DNA of 64,000 bases from Poa pratensis (lineage: Eukaryota; Streptophyta; Magnoliopsida; Poales; Poaceae). A program made the translations under genes and the position numbers. The DNA lies in contig CAMZMU010000062.1 of the NCBI GenBank assembly GCA_947311845.1, positions 52,945,365 to 53,009,364 of the forward strand. Reading direction: 5' to 3'. The notes under the pieces are model-generated. The model saw nothing but the letters and a program-made list of their open reading frames with translations. It had not been told where the DNA came from and ran no database searches. Shown here piece by piece: positions 41,663-55,042 of the stretch. Each line of letters starts with the position of its first letter. The first letter of the stretch is position 1.

Positions 41663-44600
41663 TGTAACAGCCCAAAGCTGAGAACCTGAAAACCAGTGTA
41701 AATTTTTCACTTGTGCATTCCTTCATTGCATCATGGCATCCATATTGAATTGCTAAACCAATTAAATAAATGGTTTGGCACCATTTAAACACAAATGCCC
41801 AAATTGCTCTAACAAACTTCAACACAATGAAAGCACTCAAAGTTGCAAAACAAAATTAGTTTGACATCTTATATTTGTCAAGGAAGTTCCAAGAGCTCAA
41901 AATAATATTTTGCCCTTGATTCAAAATTTCTAAAGTTATAACATTTGGAATTTGAGAAAAATGCTCTATTTTAAGACTATGAACAAATGTTGTCAAAAAC
42001 ATTTTTATTTGGAGACACCAAAATTTGTGGAGCTACTAAATGTTAAGGGAGCCTCCCCAAATTATTTCATATTTTTCCAAAGTGTTTAAGTGTCTTAAAT
42101 ATATCCCTAAAGCCACTGGATTTAAAAGAAACAGAAAAGGACCAATCTGTGCTGAAAGGAAAACTGCCAGGGGGCTAAGTGAAAAATCATCGTCTTCCTC
42201 ACTTTTGCGACCGAGCACCTCGTGCTTGCGCCGCACCACCGTCGCGCGCGCCCGGGCCCCCTCCACTCTGCCTCCATCTGCGAGGTGAGCAAGAAAACGA
42301 GCCCCACCACGTGCTGCTCCCCATTCCCCGCTCACCTGCTCCACCTCCTCTCCATCTCTGTTCCCCGCGAGCCGCCATGGCCGCCGAACTGCGCCGCCGC
42401 CTCGCCGCCGATTGAGGCCACCTCGGACAAATCCACGACCACCACAAGCTTCGCCGTGGTCCGCTCTACCCCCACGCCGAAGGAATCGACCGGAATCGCT
42501 GCCGTTTCGCCGCGCCAACGCCGACTACCTCGCTGCCGACCGAGCGCCGGCGCACACGGTTCTGTCCCCGTCGAGCCGCCGCCGATGTCACCGTGTTCCC
42601 CAACGTGTTCGTGGTGAGCTCCCCGTGCCGTAGCACCCTTCCCCTCTCCCCTCTCGCGCTATTTCGCACCGTTCGCCTTAGCCACCGTCGCCGAAGCTCC
42701 CGCTGCGGTAGCTTGCCGTCGAGCCCGAAATCGGATAATCCGATTTCTACACACTCGGAATATCCGAGCAGTTACAGCACGTTTGGACTTTGGTCCTTAG
42801 AGAAATTTCCGGCCATCGGTGGACATCGGATAATCCGTGTGTGCCAAATTCGGATTATCCGAGCTATTCCAGCGCGTGTAGATTTCAGTCCTTAGCCAAA
42901 ATTCTGAAGTGAGCAGTTCGATCGGATATTCCGAATTGGTAAATTTCGGATATTCCGAATTTGTCCAGCACCCAAATATTGTACTGTTCCTTTTATTTTC
43001 TCTCTAATTTGGCTAAGTAATTCCATTGTTGTTTAAACATAAATTGTAAAAGGAAAATGACATAATTAAAAGAGGAAATAAAATGTAATAACTTGTTATC
43101 GGTGCTCCTGAAAAATGTGTGTGTTATACCAAAATGTCCAGAAAAATGTGAGCTACCCTTTAAAATAAATATCATGATCATGTCATTTCATCTACAATTT
43201 AAATCCTAGGGTTCCCACTACTTTGTTCAACAAGTAATTATGCTGTTTTACTTAAACCCACGGTATATTCGAGATGTGCCCATTGCGCGTCCGAACTCCA
43301 TTTAAATTGAATAGATTGAATCATCCTCCTCTCGGGGATTTAAAATGTCATGTCATCATGTCTTTGCGCATTGCCTTCGTCCAAGCTTGTGTGGTGATTG
43401 ATTGTTTTACCGTTGTTATGTTTCGATAGATCAAGCAGCCGGGTTACACCGCGATACCCCGACGATCCGTACTACCAGCACGTTGAGCCAGGCAAGCGTA
43501 ATCCCCCCCTCTGAGCATATCTTATCCTATGTTTCCGCAAATATTTTCTCCAATATAATATTGCATGCGGTTCCAAATGTCAATTTTATTGGATTAGAGT
43601 ATCCTATAGTTGCATTAAGTATCCGATGCCAATACCTGTTTCCCTCCTATTATCCATAGGTTTGTATTGTTGGCCTGAGTTACTTAACTATGCTATGTTG
43701 ATGCTTAGCCATGCTTAGTAAATGCTTAGCAGTACGATGGATGGTTCATGTGGAAACAGGTGATGAATTGTTCAGTTGATGGTGGAGAATTGTGGTGACA
43801 GGTAATAAGATGCTAAAGGTGGGGATGAGAGGCCACTGTGGTTGTGGTGCTTTGTCTCGTTCTCGCCGCCTAGGTGCGAGTTCTTTACCTCCCAAACCAA
43901 GACTGAGCGTGCAACCATGCGTGAGGCCTATGCAATTGCAGGAACCCTCATAGACTAAATAACTCGGGCGGGGCTAGCCAGGGTCCTCTAGTTCGGGCTT
44001 CCATTTGCGCGTGCGTGATGATGGTGGTATGAACTGGGATGAGGATGGTGGTGTTAGGAAAAATAAGTGGCCGTGGGGCAGGGTGTTGGAGGCACTGAAC
44101 CTGTCCTGCCGTCACTGATGATCCTGGAAAGTCTTTAACGAGGGAGAAGTCGACACCGCTCCCACCCAGCCGGCTTTCCAAGGAAGAGAGCTAATGCGCA
44201 GGTAATGGGCCGGACGGTACGCGTGGCAAACATTGTACACCCCTGCAGGGTAAATCTTTTCGAAAAGCCGTGTCCACGGTTATGGACGACTTGGGAAAGG
44301 ACGATAAGATCATATAATAACTTGAACGGAATGATTAAAAGAACTGAGTACTAAAGGTACTACTCAAGATTGTAAGGTGAGCTTCCTCGAGGGTGATTCG
44401 GGGAGGTGCCTTGTATCACAGGTACAGTGGTTGATGATGGTGGTTGATGTTGAGAAAGGTGATCAAAGAAAAGAGTTACTCTTACCTCTTTTGAAAATAC
44501 TCTGAATAGTCGATGCCATTGAGTTATGTTTTCATAAATAAAATCAGCTTTATGCAAAACAGCCATAAAACTTTGATAGCCTCATCGAGCTAAAGCTCTA

Positions 44601-45135
44601 TATATAATCTTGCGAGTTCGTCGAACTCAACGTCGTTTGTTTTGTTTCAGAGGAGGACTTCACCGACCTCGAAGGTGGGTTCTTTGTGGACGTCGACGAG
44701 TAGTCTGGGGTTCCCAGGTGGCAGCTTGGGACATCCCGGAACAGCTGGCGCTGGATGTTATTTGTAGGCCTCTTAGGCCATAATTTGGTTCTTGTTGTTT
44801 AGAACAACCTAATTCGCTTCCGCATGTTGTACTGTTGGGTCGGTGACCTCTGGTTGTAATCTGCTATCTTTCTCTATTATAAGAGTTGAACTATAATGCT
44901 TTGTGTCATAGAGTCTGTGATGTGCCAGTTGTTCCACAAGTCTTGATCTCTCTATTATACATTGAGGGTTGTGCCTGTGTTAAGGCATCAATCGGGGTGT
45001 TGCGTTGCCGATGATGCATACCGAGCAATGCCTGCCAAAGGTTTTGGCCGGGGATTGGTAACCGTAACCTCCGGTTGTATCGCTTAACCGGTGACACACA
45101 GCATCACTGTATAACAGTCGGGTCGGGGCGCCACA
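41663..45135 (+). repeat. 3' LTR of C (3473 bp)
   Basis: Same start and end as the 5' LTR and nearly identical by eye, with scattered substitutions and balanced single-base indels. It lacks the Tourist MITE. Confidence 0.93.
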
Positions 45136-45140
45136 GATTT

Positions 45141-46213
45141 CACTATCCTCCCACTAGAATTCTTTAGAAGAATAAATTCCTCAAGAATCACATTTATCTT
45201 AGTGGCAAAGCATTGTCACTTATGTGGTGGTTATAAAAGGATTTCCAATTAACTTATTGGAACAACCTACAAAATAAATCTCTATTTATCTTCCTCCTTT
45301 AGGATCAAGTTTCAATCTTTCATAAAACTTTAAGGTCCCAAATTCTTTGTGTCTCTTTATGTTTATCTTTCAAAACTATGACACAACTCATAAGACAAAT
45401 ATTCCTAAGTCTTCTTTATTTTAAGATTCAAACTTCTTTTCAGAAATTTCAAGTATCTAAAATTATCATGTCCCTTTATGTCTATCTTTCAAGACCATGA
45501 CATGAATTCTTTTAAAGACTATACTTTGTGCTAAAACTAAAACAATGCAATAAATACTATAATTGGATTTCTAGGAATTATTCTGCAAGTAACAATATCT
45601 TAGCAATTATTTAATCAAGCTTGATCAAATTCACGAATCGAAATAAATTTCTATTCATCATATTACTAAGACAATATTTCTAAAACAATATTGTGTGGTC
45701 CCAAGATATCAAATAAAATATTGACTATCTCAAAACTCATCATTGATTAACTTCACTATGTGCAATATCTCAAAATCCTTTCATCATATCACTATGATCT
45801 ATTTGAGACAATAGTGCCACACGAAGGTGGTATCAACATCTTCACAATATAACTTAGAACAAATGATATTTCCATAATTCAAGAGATTTGTAACTTGATC
45901 ATCCACGAAGGGATCGATCCAAAATATTCTTTGATAAACGAGAGATAAAATCTCACAAAATCACAAGAGTACTTTTATCGCTATAAATGCGATCCTATTA
46001 CAATAACTTTGGGTTAAACCCTCAAATCTCTTAAACTAAAACTTGAAAAGTAAATAGGAGATGCCTTCATCTTGTGGATGAAACTTCATGCGCCGAGCTT
46101 GACGCACATCACCACCTTTACTCCTCCGTCATCTTACTTGCCGTATCTCCTATATCATTGCATAATAAATTAGCAATCGATATTTCCAGAGTTACTAATA
46201 AGATTGACAAATA
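45141..46213 (-). other. Internal region of D downstream of gag
   Basis: AT-rich sequence between D's gag stop (46214) and the C insertion. No protease, integrase or RT motif is visible on the minus strand, and only short ORFs occur. Confidence 0.5.
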
Positions 46214-46796
46214 TCATTTAGGTATAATTCTTATACCTTTCTTGCCCTTAGAAGATTTCTTCTTCAGAGCCAGGAATTTCTTGTAGTTCCTCTTCCAGTG
46301 TCCCTTCCCTTTACAGAAGAAGCACTCGGATTCCTCTTGAGATGGAGTAGCAGTCTTTTCTGATGCCTTAGCATGCTTAGACTTCTTTGTTCTCTTCTTC
46401 TTGAACTTTGCGGTTTGAGTAACCATCAATACTTGATTGTTCTCCCTCGTCACGCTCAGTTCAGCAGTTTTCAGCATTGCAAGCAGCTCATTTGGTGTCT
46501 TCTCCAACCCATTCATGTTGTAATTCATGATGAAACCGCTGTAAGACGGGGGGAGGGAAGCCAACACCAAATCTATACTTAGCTCGGCCGGAATTGGAAA
46601 TCCCAACGCCTCAAGCCTTGTACCATAACCAAACATCTTGATTACATGCTTGGTCACAGAGCCTCCTTCTGCCATGTGACATGACCACAGTGCTTTCGTT
46701 ATTTCATAATGCTCAGTCTTAGCCTGAGTCTGGTACATGGCCTTGAGTGCGACAATCATGTCATAAGCTGAAGTTTGGTCAAACTTCTTCTGCAAC

Positions 46797-48538
46797 TGAT
46801 ACCCGTAGAAGTGATAGCCTTCAGTAGCTACCTGAAATGAAAAGTATACGGGGTTAGGTTGAGCCTCCAAGTGCAGAGTATGTAGTAAGTGGAAGACGTG
46901 TTTTCCCCACGAGGGTGACTCGAGGGTTTAATATCGAACTCTCGGGGAATCAGTAGTGAAAGATTTATCTTCCTATCCTTCTTTTGGTCACCTACAAAAC
47001 AAGGTTAATTGTTTTGGTCCTCAACCTCACCTGTGGTTGTCAAGCACAAGGTGTAGAATGATATCAAGATAAATATGCAATGCAAACAAGAAATAAATAT
47101 GCAATGGTGGTGAATGAATGTGCAAGGATGATGATAACAATGATGATATTTTTGGGTTTTTTATGATGAATGCAAGATGGAAAAGTGTTTTTGTATTTTC
47201 GGATTTAATAATGGCAGAAAATGGAAAAGTGATAAAAGTGGTTGGAAAGGTGTTTCTTATGATTAAAAATGGACCGGGGTTCATGGTTTCACAAATGCAC
47301 TCTCTCTTTTAATGGTGTGGCAGACAATGGACACATAGAGTTGACATATGAGATTGCAACACAAAGTTTGATATCAAGTTACTAATTATATGGGCATCAC
47401 GTCCTAACATAGAGATCTTTTGGTTATTAATCTCTCTTATACTCCACCAAGATGCGAACTAAATCATAACACCTTAGCAATTAAGATAAATCAGAGTATA
47501 GCTTTAAGTATCATGACATGAAGTGAAAATAAGAACATGCTAGATCTAGTCATAGAGTAGTGGCGATGGTCACACCCACATCTCCGGTAGCATGGTATTT
47601 TTGTTTATCCCTAGTGAGGCAACAAAGTAAGGTAAACACCCAAGTGGATCGCGATATTTCAGTTGTCAACTTACCGCACTCACCACCCCCCGTTACTCCA
47701 ACTAATGCACACATCACCCCACACACGCCCTCATAAACATGCTTGATCATAACAAGTATATAAGAACGGGGTACATAATATGCATCTATACTCATAACTG
47801 AAACAAACATTGCAATCTCAAACATATATTAACTCACAAAAAGATCCACCACATAGGAATTACATATATGACCGTAATCATGTTCAGCAGCTCATACGGT
47901 ACTAATTAGTGAAGCTCAAAGAGAGGAGAGATACATAAGTTACTTCCACAAACCCATAGTCCAGAGGTGGACTACTCCCCTTCATCATGGAGATGGTGGA
48001 GATGTCGATGGAGAGATGGAGACCACGCCGGCAGCGCCCCGCCGGAGTTTTCCCCCTCCAATCTGCAGCTCCAGATCTTCGTTTTCGTGTTTCTGTGATA
48101 TGGCGGCGCTTGTTTTCGAGAACGCCGTGGGACTTCTTTTATAGGCGTTTTTAGGTCAAGACGAAGGCGGTGGAGAAAAGATCGACGGTGCGGAGCTCCG
48201 AGGGCCAATGGTGGGCCCCACGCGGCCAGGTACAGGGCCGCGTGGGCCACCCCTTTTGGCCTTCGGGCTCCGTTTGCTTGATTCCTTCGCTCCTACGTCT
48301 TCTTCCTTCCAAAATAATGACCTCGTATTTTTCCATATTTTTGACGACGTTTGGGTCCCTGAAACATAAAAGGAAAAAATAGGGTTTTCTCTGCAGGGTT
48401 AATTCCATAAAAATAGGAAACAATTATTTTATTTCCTAAAATCATTAAATAACAGTGGTATAACCCTTATATGATGCAAATATGATTGGAATATGAGTGA
48501 TATAGTGCAAAGTTCATGTATGCATTTTACATGCATCA
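46797..48538 (-). repeat. 3' LTR of A (1742 bp)
   Basis: Almost identical to the right LTR. The purine-rich AGCTTGGGGATGT precedes it on the minus strand. Confidence 0.9.
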
Positions 48539-50939
48539 ACATCCCCAAGCTTAACCAATACTCGTCCTCGAGTATGAAGGTGATAAAACTAACATGGGCT
48601 TTGCAATATAGCACTAACAATGGATATCAAAGATGATTGCTACTGCTACATAGAGTCAAATGATTCATTCTTCAAAGGAGTAGCAATATGCAAAATAGTT
48701 TATGAAGTGATATCAAGTATTCAATGCAAGGATGTTCAATGATAGTTCACAAAGTGTAACATAGAAGATAGTAATATGGACCACATGTATGCATAATGAT
48801 AAGTAAGAACATCCTACATTGGTCATAGAGTGTAGATGAAAATCTGAATATAAAAGGTGGACACTTTGGAAAGATGTATATGTGAGTAGAGGTAAAGCAT
48901 GCATAAGTTTCATCTAACTTCCAAACTCTTCTACTTAAGTTAATGATTGCAATGTGGAATTCTTGGTGTCAAGCTCTCATTACCCCTATCATAGCATCTT
49001 GAATGATTAAGTTTAATGTGAAAGCAAATATGAGTAGTGTGCTTGATAAAGTAAAGGTTAGGTGTCTCATGCCCCTTGAATACAAGTACCTACACCATGA
49101 TTACTCAACTTAGGAAACAAAGCAAGTTCAAGTTCTATCATTGTAAGTAATAATAGTATCATCAAGAGCGTCAACTGGGGTACCTCTTGTCCCAGGATAT
49201 GGAACAAGCCCATATCAAAATGACAAGACAAACAAACAAGATGAACAACCTCAACACCCTTTTTATTTACCATTGGAATAGCTTTTTATTATAAGGTGCA
49301 TCACAGACGGTTCACCATAGCATGTAAGTAAATTTCCACCATGAATGATGCATGGCTTAGATTAGCGGCCCAGGCGTCTCTCTAACCATTTATACAAACT
49401 CATTTAAACTACTTCATTTCCACCTCATTTCACCATGATAGGCATCCATAAACAAAAGTACATGATATCAACTAAATGATGAAGGAGCATGTTGAAAGCT
49501 TTGCATGTGACAGCACATATGGGCTAACTCCCAACCTCGGACATTTATCAAGCCACTAGCATCATAATATTAATCACAATGGGTCATGTTTTATTTATGC
49601 AATAAAAAAAGTTGTGCATCAAGTTCGTGAGAGCTATATAACCAACTTTTCCCATAACAATCAATAACATAAACATTTTCATTCAGAGGTATAGATAACA
49701 CAAATATCATGATAACATACTCGGAATAGCATAAAGCTAATAGGTAGATATGGTGGACTCACTGGAATAACTTTGGTTGAAGGTGTTGGAAACAAGTTTT
49801 TGCTTGTTGGAATGTTTGGGCTAGCAAGAGGGAGAAAGTTGACCATCTAGATGCATGCATGAGTGTCCATAGAACTAACTAATCCATGTTAAACAAGTAA
49901 AATAACTTTCAGCATCAAAACATGAATAAGTGATAGCTCTAAAGCATTTGCAAATTATTACTCATAAACAAGCTCATGAATCATGCAACTATATGTATCA
50001 TTAAAAATCAACTCAAACATCCCTTTTCCCAATATATAAAAGCATCCAACATATTTCAACCCATATTTCCAGTAGCTCTCTCATATAAATGATAGTGTGG
50101 TGGTCTCAAAATAACAAACAAACAAAAACAAACAAAAAGACGCTCCAAGTTTATGCGATAAAGTGTTTCGATCGAAAAACAGAAGTTAGACGTGTGCAAA
50201 CCGAGAGTGTGTAGGTCCAGTGGGGTTGTCTTCACATCCCCAAGCTTATGGTCTTCACCATCCTTGGATAACTCTTGGTGCATCTCCTCCAATCCCTGTG
50301 AAAAAACTTCAAAACACCGTTTCTCCCATTTTCTTTTCTGTGGGGTGCATTAGTAGTGATAAACAAATAGGTTTCTTGCTGCATATAATCCTTAAAAAAA
50401 ATCATATGAATGTCCAGAAAGTATATAATGTTGTATGCCTACTCATAAACTCAATTGAATCAAAAAGATTCAAGTTAAAAGTTCAAAACATGCATAAAAC
50501 AAAATGGGACAGAATCTGTCCAGAAAAACAGCAGCAGCAAAACGTATTTTTCTACCCTACCAAACTTTGCCGAAAAATTCCGAAAAATTCATGCATACAG
50601 AGGATGAAAAGTTGCAACTACAGTTCAAATATGAGCTCATTCGGAGTTACAGAATAAGAATTAAAAATCATACCGTGCACAGATTCGTGCAGGAATAAAA
50701 TCTCCGAACGCTATAAGCAACTTTTCAAACCAAAATGGGTAAAACTTGGCACTTTATTAAAAACTCCAGAAACTAAACTAAAAAAAACTCTCTTGATACA
50801 GCAAGAGGACACAAAGAAAATCACACATAAAAATAACCGGGTTGCCTCCCGCAAAGCGCTTTCTTTATAGCCATATAGCTAGGCTTCTTACTTGTTGTTT
50901 ATTGAAGATGAAGCTCATGAGGGAGCTTGAACTTTGATG
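48539..50939 (-). other. 3' internal non-coding region of A
   Basis: No RT or integrase motif on either strand. Parts are shared with element B (B 28800-30200). The sequence near 50820-50930 contains a GCGCTTTGCGGGAGGCAACC phrase common to both. Confidence 0.6.
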
Positions 50940-52720
50940 TTCCCTCTTTCTTGGGAAGTGTTCCATGCACTTCTTGTGTGGAAACTGAAACTTACATTCC
51001 CTCCTTTGAATCAATGATAGCACCTGTAGTACGAAGAAAAGGTCTTCCAAGAATAATAGGACTAGAGGTTTTATTCCCCATGTCCATGATTAGAAAATCC
51101 ACAGGCACAAAAGTCATATGTAACTCTACCATAACATCACTTACTTTCCCTAAAGCATGTTTAATGGAATCATCAGCAAGTGCAAGTTCAATAGAGCATT
51201 TTTCAAGATTTTTCAATTCAAGCACTTCATATAGTTCTTTAGATGACAGAGACACTAGATCCTAGATCAAGTATGGCATGGTGTGTCTCTTTTCCAATAG
51301 TTACTAGTACCTTGGGAATCCACATATCCCCAAGCTTAGGTGGTATCATGGCCTCTTGGTTGTACCTAGCAATTTTCTCTTTCAAGACATGATTAGCAAT
51401 ATAGGAACCAAAGCCAGCTTGATTAGTGTTGATGGAAGGATCACTTGCAAACTTTTGTAAGATAGAGATTAATTCATGCAAGCTACAATTTTCTAAGTCA
51501 AGCAAAGGATCCTTGACTTCACTAAGCATTTTAACTTCCTCAACTTCTCTCTCTTTCATTACCCCAATAGATTCTTTAGCAACTCTCTCTTGCTCATGAA
51601 TGTGTTCCCAAGACTTATTGATAACTTCTTGGCAATATTAATTGTTTCCTCATGTTTTTGGGCTGTAATGATACTCTTTAATGATGAACTTCCTTAGCAA
51701 GCTGATCTACCCTTTCAAACAAAGCATCTTGTTTTTCAAACTTAGAGATAAATTCCTTATTAAGCTCTTTTGAGTAGATATAAAAGATCTAATGGTGTTT
51801 TCCAAATCACTAGAAACATTACCACTAGAAGCATATTTATTTGGCACATATGGGGGTTTATTATAAGAGTTATAATTGTTGTTACCATACCCATTGTTAC
51901 CATAGTTCCTAATGAAGTTGACATCAATATTTTCAGAATTATTACCAACTAGTTCTTGCAAAGGAACATTTTCAACACTAGGTTTATTAAGCAAAGCAAG
52001 AATAGTATCCATTTAGATGACAAATCATTAGTTTCCTCAATAGAATTCACTTTCTTAGAAGGATTGGGTGCCCTATCAGTATGCCATTGACTATAGTTTT
52101 GCAAAATGCTTTCCAATATATTTTTAGCTTCTACTATAGTTTTACTCATAAAAGCACCTCCAGCAGCAGAATCAAGTATGTTTCTAGACATGTAGTTTAA
52201 ACCATTGTAGAAAGAGTGTAATATGGTCCATTCATTAACCCATGTGATGGACAAGTTCGAAGCATAAGTTTAATCCTATCCCAAGCCATAGCAACATGTT
52301 CATTTTCATTTTGCCTAAAAGAAAGGATGTTGTTTCTATTTTGCAAAATTTTAACAGGAGGATAGTATTTCTTAATAAAAGCTTCTTTAAGATCATCCCA
52401 TGAATTAATACTACCGGATGGCAATGAATGCAACCATTCTTTAGCTTTTCCTCTAAGTGAAAAAGGAAATAGCTTCAATTTTAGGATATCACTTTCACAT
52501 TCTTAAACTTTTGCATGTCACATATTTCAACAAAATCATGAAGATGCATAGAGGCATCCTCCATAGCACTACCACCAAATTGTTCCCTAGTTATCAAGTT
52601 CAACAAACTAGGACTTACTTCATAGCTATCAGCTTTAATCTCAGGTGTGGCAATAGCTTTAGAGATGAATTGATCATTAGGAGTGTTTGTGTAGTCACAC
52701 AATTTAGTTCTTTCTCCCAT
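50940..52720 (-). pseudogene. Gag-protease gene of A, frameshifted
   Basis: ATG at 52720 opens MGERTKL... with LLNLITREQFGG and MHLHDFVEICDM. The frame changes near 52480 into KLFPFSLRGKAKEWLHSLPS and FIKKYYPP, the Athila-like gag core. It changes again near 52250 (YNGLNYMSRNILDSAAGG) and 52010, then an Asn/Gly/Tyr-rich linker leads to the protease: LDLGSSVSV (about 51245) and, in another frame, SPIILGRPFLRTTGA (about 51050). The order and motifs fit Athila gag-protease. At least four frame changes mean no functional protein. Confidence 0.8.
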
Positions 52721-53008
52721 TTTAGCAAGTTTTTTTGTATTTTTTTAATTTTTATGCAAAACTGAAAATAAAATGTGTCTCACAAATGCAAACCGAATTA
52801 CAAAAGCAAGACAATGCAATGACAATGACAAAACAAATAATTTTGCTTTGAAGGTAAAGATGGATAAGATGATGCTCACGTAGGTGCAACCTCCCCAAGC
52901 TTAGGTGTTAGCACAAGTTGGTGATGTTGACTTTGTTGTGATGAATCCGGCGCTAGAAAACAGGACTAGTGCAGGAGCTTCCTTGGATAAATCTTTTCAG
53001 CTATGATT

Positions 53009-53024
53009 CCCGGCAACGGCGCCA
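53009..53024 (-). other. Primer-binding site of A
   Basis: TGGCGCCGTTGCCGGG on the minus strand, 11 bases past the end of the 5' LTR. This type of site is usual in Athila/Tat-group Gypsy elements and is also present in B. Confidence 0.8.
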
Positions 53025-53035
53025 GAAAACAGTCT

Positions 53036-54778
53036 TGATACCCGTAGAAGTGATAGCCTTCAGTAGCTACCTGAAATGAAAAGTATACGGGTTAGGTTGA
53101 GCCTCCAAGTGCAGAGTATGTAGTAAGTGGAAGACGTGTTTTCCCCACGAGGGTGACTCGAGGGTTTAATATCGAACTCTCGGGGAATCAGTAGTGAAAG
53201 ATTTATCTTCCTATCCTTCTTTTGGTCACCTACAAAACAAGGTTAATTGTTTTGGTCCTCAACCTCACCTGTGGTTGTCAAGCACAAGGTGTAGAATGAT
53301 ATCAAGATAAATATGCAATGCAAACAAGAAATAAATATGCAATGGTGGTGAATGAATGTGCAAGGATGATGATAACAATGATGATATTTTGGGTTTTTTA
53401 TGATGAATGCAAGATGAAAAGTGTTTTTGTATTTTCGGATTTAATAATGGCAGAAAATGGAAAAGTGATAAAAGTGGTTGGAAAGGTGTTTCTTATGATT
53501 AAAAATGGACCGGGGTTCATGGTTTCACAAATGCACTCTCTCTTTTAATGGTGTGGCAGACAATGGACACATAGAGTTGACATATGAGATTGCAACACAA
53601 AGTTTGATATCAAGTTACTAATTATATGGGCATCACGTCCTAACATAGAGATCTTTTGGTTATTAATCTCTCTTATACTCCACCAAGATGCGAACTAAAT
53701 CATAACACCTTACAATTAAGATAAATCAGAGTATAGCTTTAAGTATCATGACATGAAGTGAAAATAAGAACATGCTAGATCTAGTCATAGAGTAGTGGCG
53801 ATGGTCACACCCACATCTCCGTAGCATGGTATTTTTGTTTATCCCTAGTGAGGCAACAAAGTAAGGTAAACACCCAAGTGGATCGCGATATTTCAGTTGT
53901 CAACTTACTGCACTCACCACCCCCCGTTACTCCAACTAATGCACACATCACCCCACACACGCCCTCATAAACATGCTTGATCATAACAAGTATATAAGAA
54001 CGGGGTACATAATATGCATCTATACTCATAACTGAAACAAACATTGCAATCTCAAACATATATTAACTCACAAAAAGATCCACCACATAGGAATTACATA
54101 TATGACCGTAATCATGTTCAGCAGCTCATACGGTACTAATTAGTGAAGCTCAAAGAGAGGAGAGATACATATGTTACTTCCACAAACCCATAGTCCAGAG
54201 GTGGACTACTCCCTCTTCATGATGGAGATGGTGGAGATGTCGATGGAGACCACGCCGGCAGCGCCCCGCCGGAGTTTTCCCCTCCAATCTGCAGCTCCAG
54301 ATCTTCGTTTTCGTGTTTCTGTGATATGGCGGCGCTTGTTTTCGAGAACGCCGTGGGACTTCTTTTATAGGCGTTTTTAGGTCAAGACGAAGGCGGTGGA
54401 GAAAAGATCGACGGCTGCGGAGCTCCGAGGGCCAGGATGGTGGGCCCCACGCGGCCAGGTACAGGGGCCGCGCGGGCCACCCCCTTTTGGCCTTCCGGGC
54501 TCCGTTTGCTTGATTCCTTCGCTCCTACGTCTTCTTCCTTCCAAAATAATGACCTCCGTATTTTTCCATATTTTTCTGACGACGTTTGGGTCCCTGAAAC
54601 ATAAAAGGAAAAAAATAGGGTTTTCTGCCTGCGCAGGGTTAATTCCATAAAAATAGGAAACAATTATTTTATTTCCTAAAATCATTAAATAACAGTGGTA
54701 TAACCCTTATATGATGCAAATATGATTGGAATATGAGTGATATAGTGCAAAGTTCATGTATGCATTTTACATGCATCA
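53036..54778 (-). repeat. 5' LTR of A (1743 bp)
   Basis: Same termini as the left LTR, one base longer, with only scattered differences by eye. Confidence 0.9.
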
Positions 54779-55042
54779 GCAACTCAGGGTCCATACATGT
54801 CAACATGAGACACTGAACCGATATGGCAGTATCACTCTTCAAGGTGTACTTCTCGAATTCAGCTGGTGGCGCCTCCACCGCCGGCATGGGTGGTAGAGGC
54901 CCATCTAGAACATACTCACTCTTCGCGTTCCTAAGAACAATCCTTAGGGCGTGAATCCAATCAGCATAATTGCTCCATTTGCAGTCAGGGGTTTCTTCTC
55001 AATCAGTGGTCCAAGGTTAAACGTGGGTGCTATCTTAGCCAT

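Larger units (their letters stand above)
32469..45135 (+). mobile_element. Gypsy chromovirus element C (12.7 kb), full length with both LTRs
   Basis: Flanked by the 5-bp duplication GATTT (32464-32468, 45136-45140). The LTRs start TGTAACAGCCC and end GGGGCGCCACA. An initiator tRNA-Met primer-binding site (36398-36410) follows the 5' LTR, and a purine-rich GTAAGGAGGGTAGAA tract (41648-41662) precedes the 3' LTR. Gag, protease, RT, RNase H, integrase and a chromodomain remnant are in order, which puts it among the chromoviruses (long LTRs suggest a Tekay/Del-like group). Several frameshifts inactivate it. It is inserted in the internal region of D. Confidence 0.93.
46797..54778 (-). mobile_element. 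Athila-like Gypsy element A (8.0 kb), gag-protease only
   Basis: Flanked by GCAAC (46792-46796, 54779-54783). On the minus strand it starts TGATGCATGTAAAATGC and ends ACGGGTATCA, followed by a TGGCGCCGTTGCCGGG primer-binding site (53024-53009). Gag and an aspartic protease are recognisable but no reverse transcriptase or integrase, so it is probably non-autonomous. The gag and DLGSS-type protease are like the Athila clade, to which the common wheat Fatima family belongs; I do not assign a family name. Confidence 0.88.
46214..55042 (-). pseudogene. Gag gene of D (Copia type), split by element A
   Basis: The start ATG is at 55042 (MAKIAPTFNLGPL). A one-base shift near 54975 moves into the frame reading WIHALRIVLRNAKSEY, which runs to CMDPEL at 54784. 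The frame resumes after element A at 46791 with QLQKKFDQTSAYDMI and continues through FIMNYNMNGLEKTPNEL (typical UBN2/Copia gag) to a zinc knuckle, CFFCKGKGHWKRNY, where the last Cys of CCHC is Tyr. The stop is at 46214-46216. Removing A and one GCAAC copy restores a continuous reading path across the junction, confirming the insertion. Gag forms the virus-like particle. The gene is dead here. Confidence 0.85.

Noticed and set aside
46214..46870. A single 218-codon gag protein starting at 46870
   Set aside because: The first about 24 residues come from the LTR of inserted element A. The true gag continues at 54784-55042 on the other side of A.
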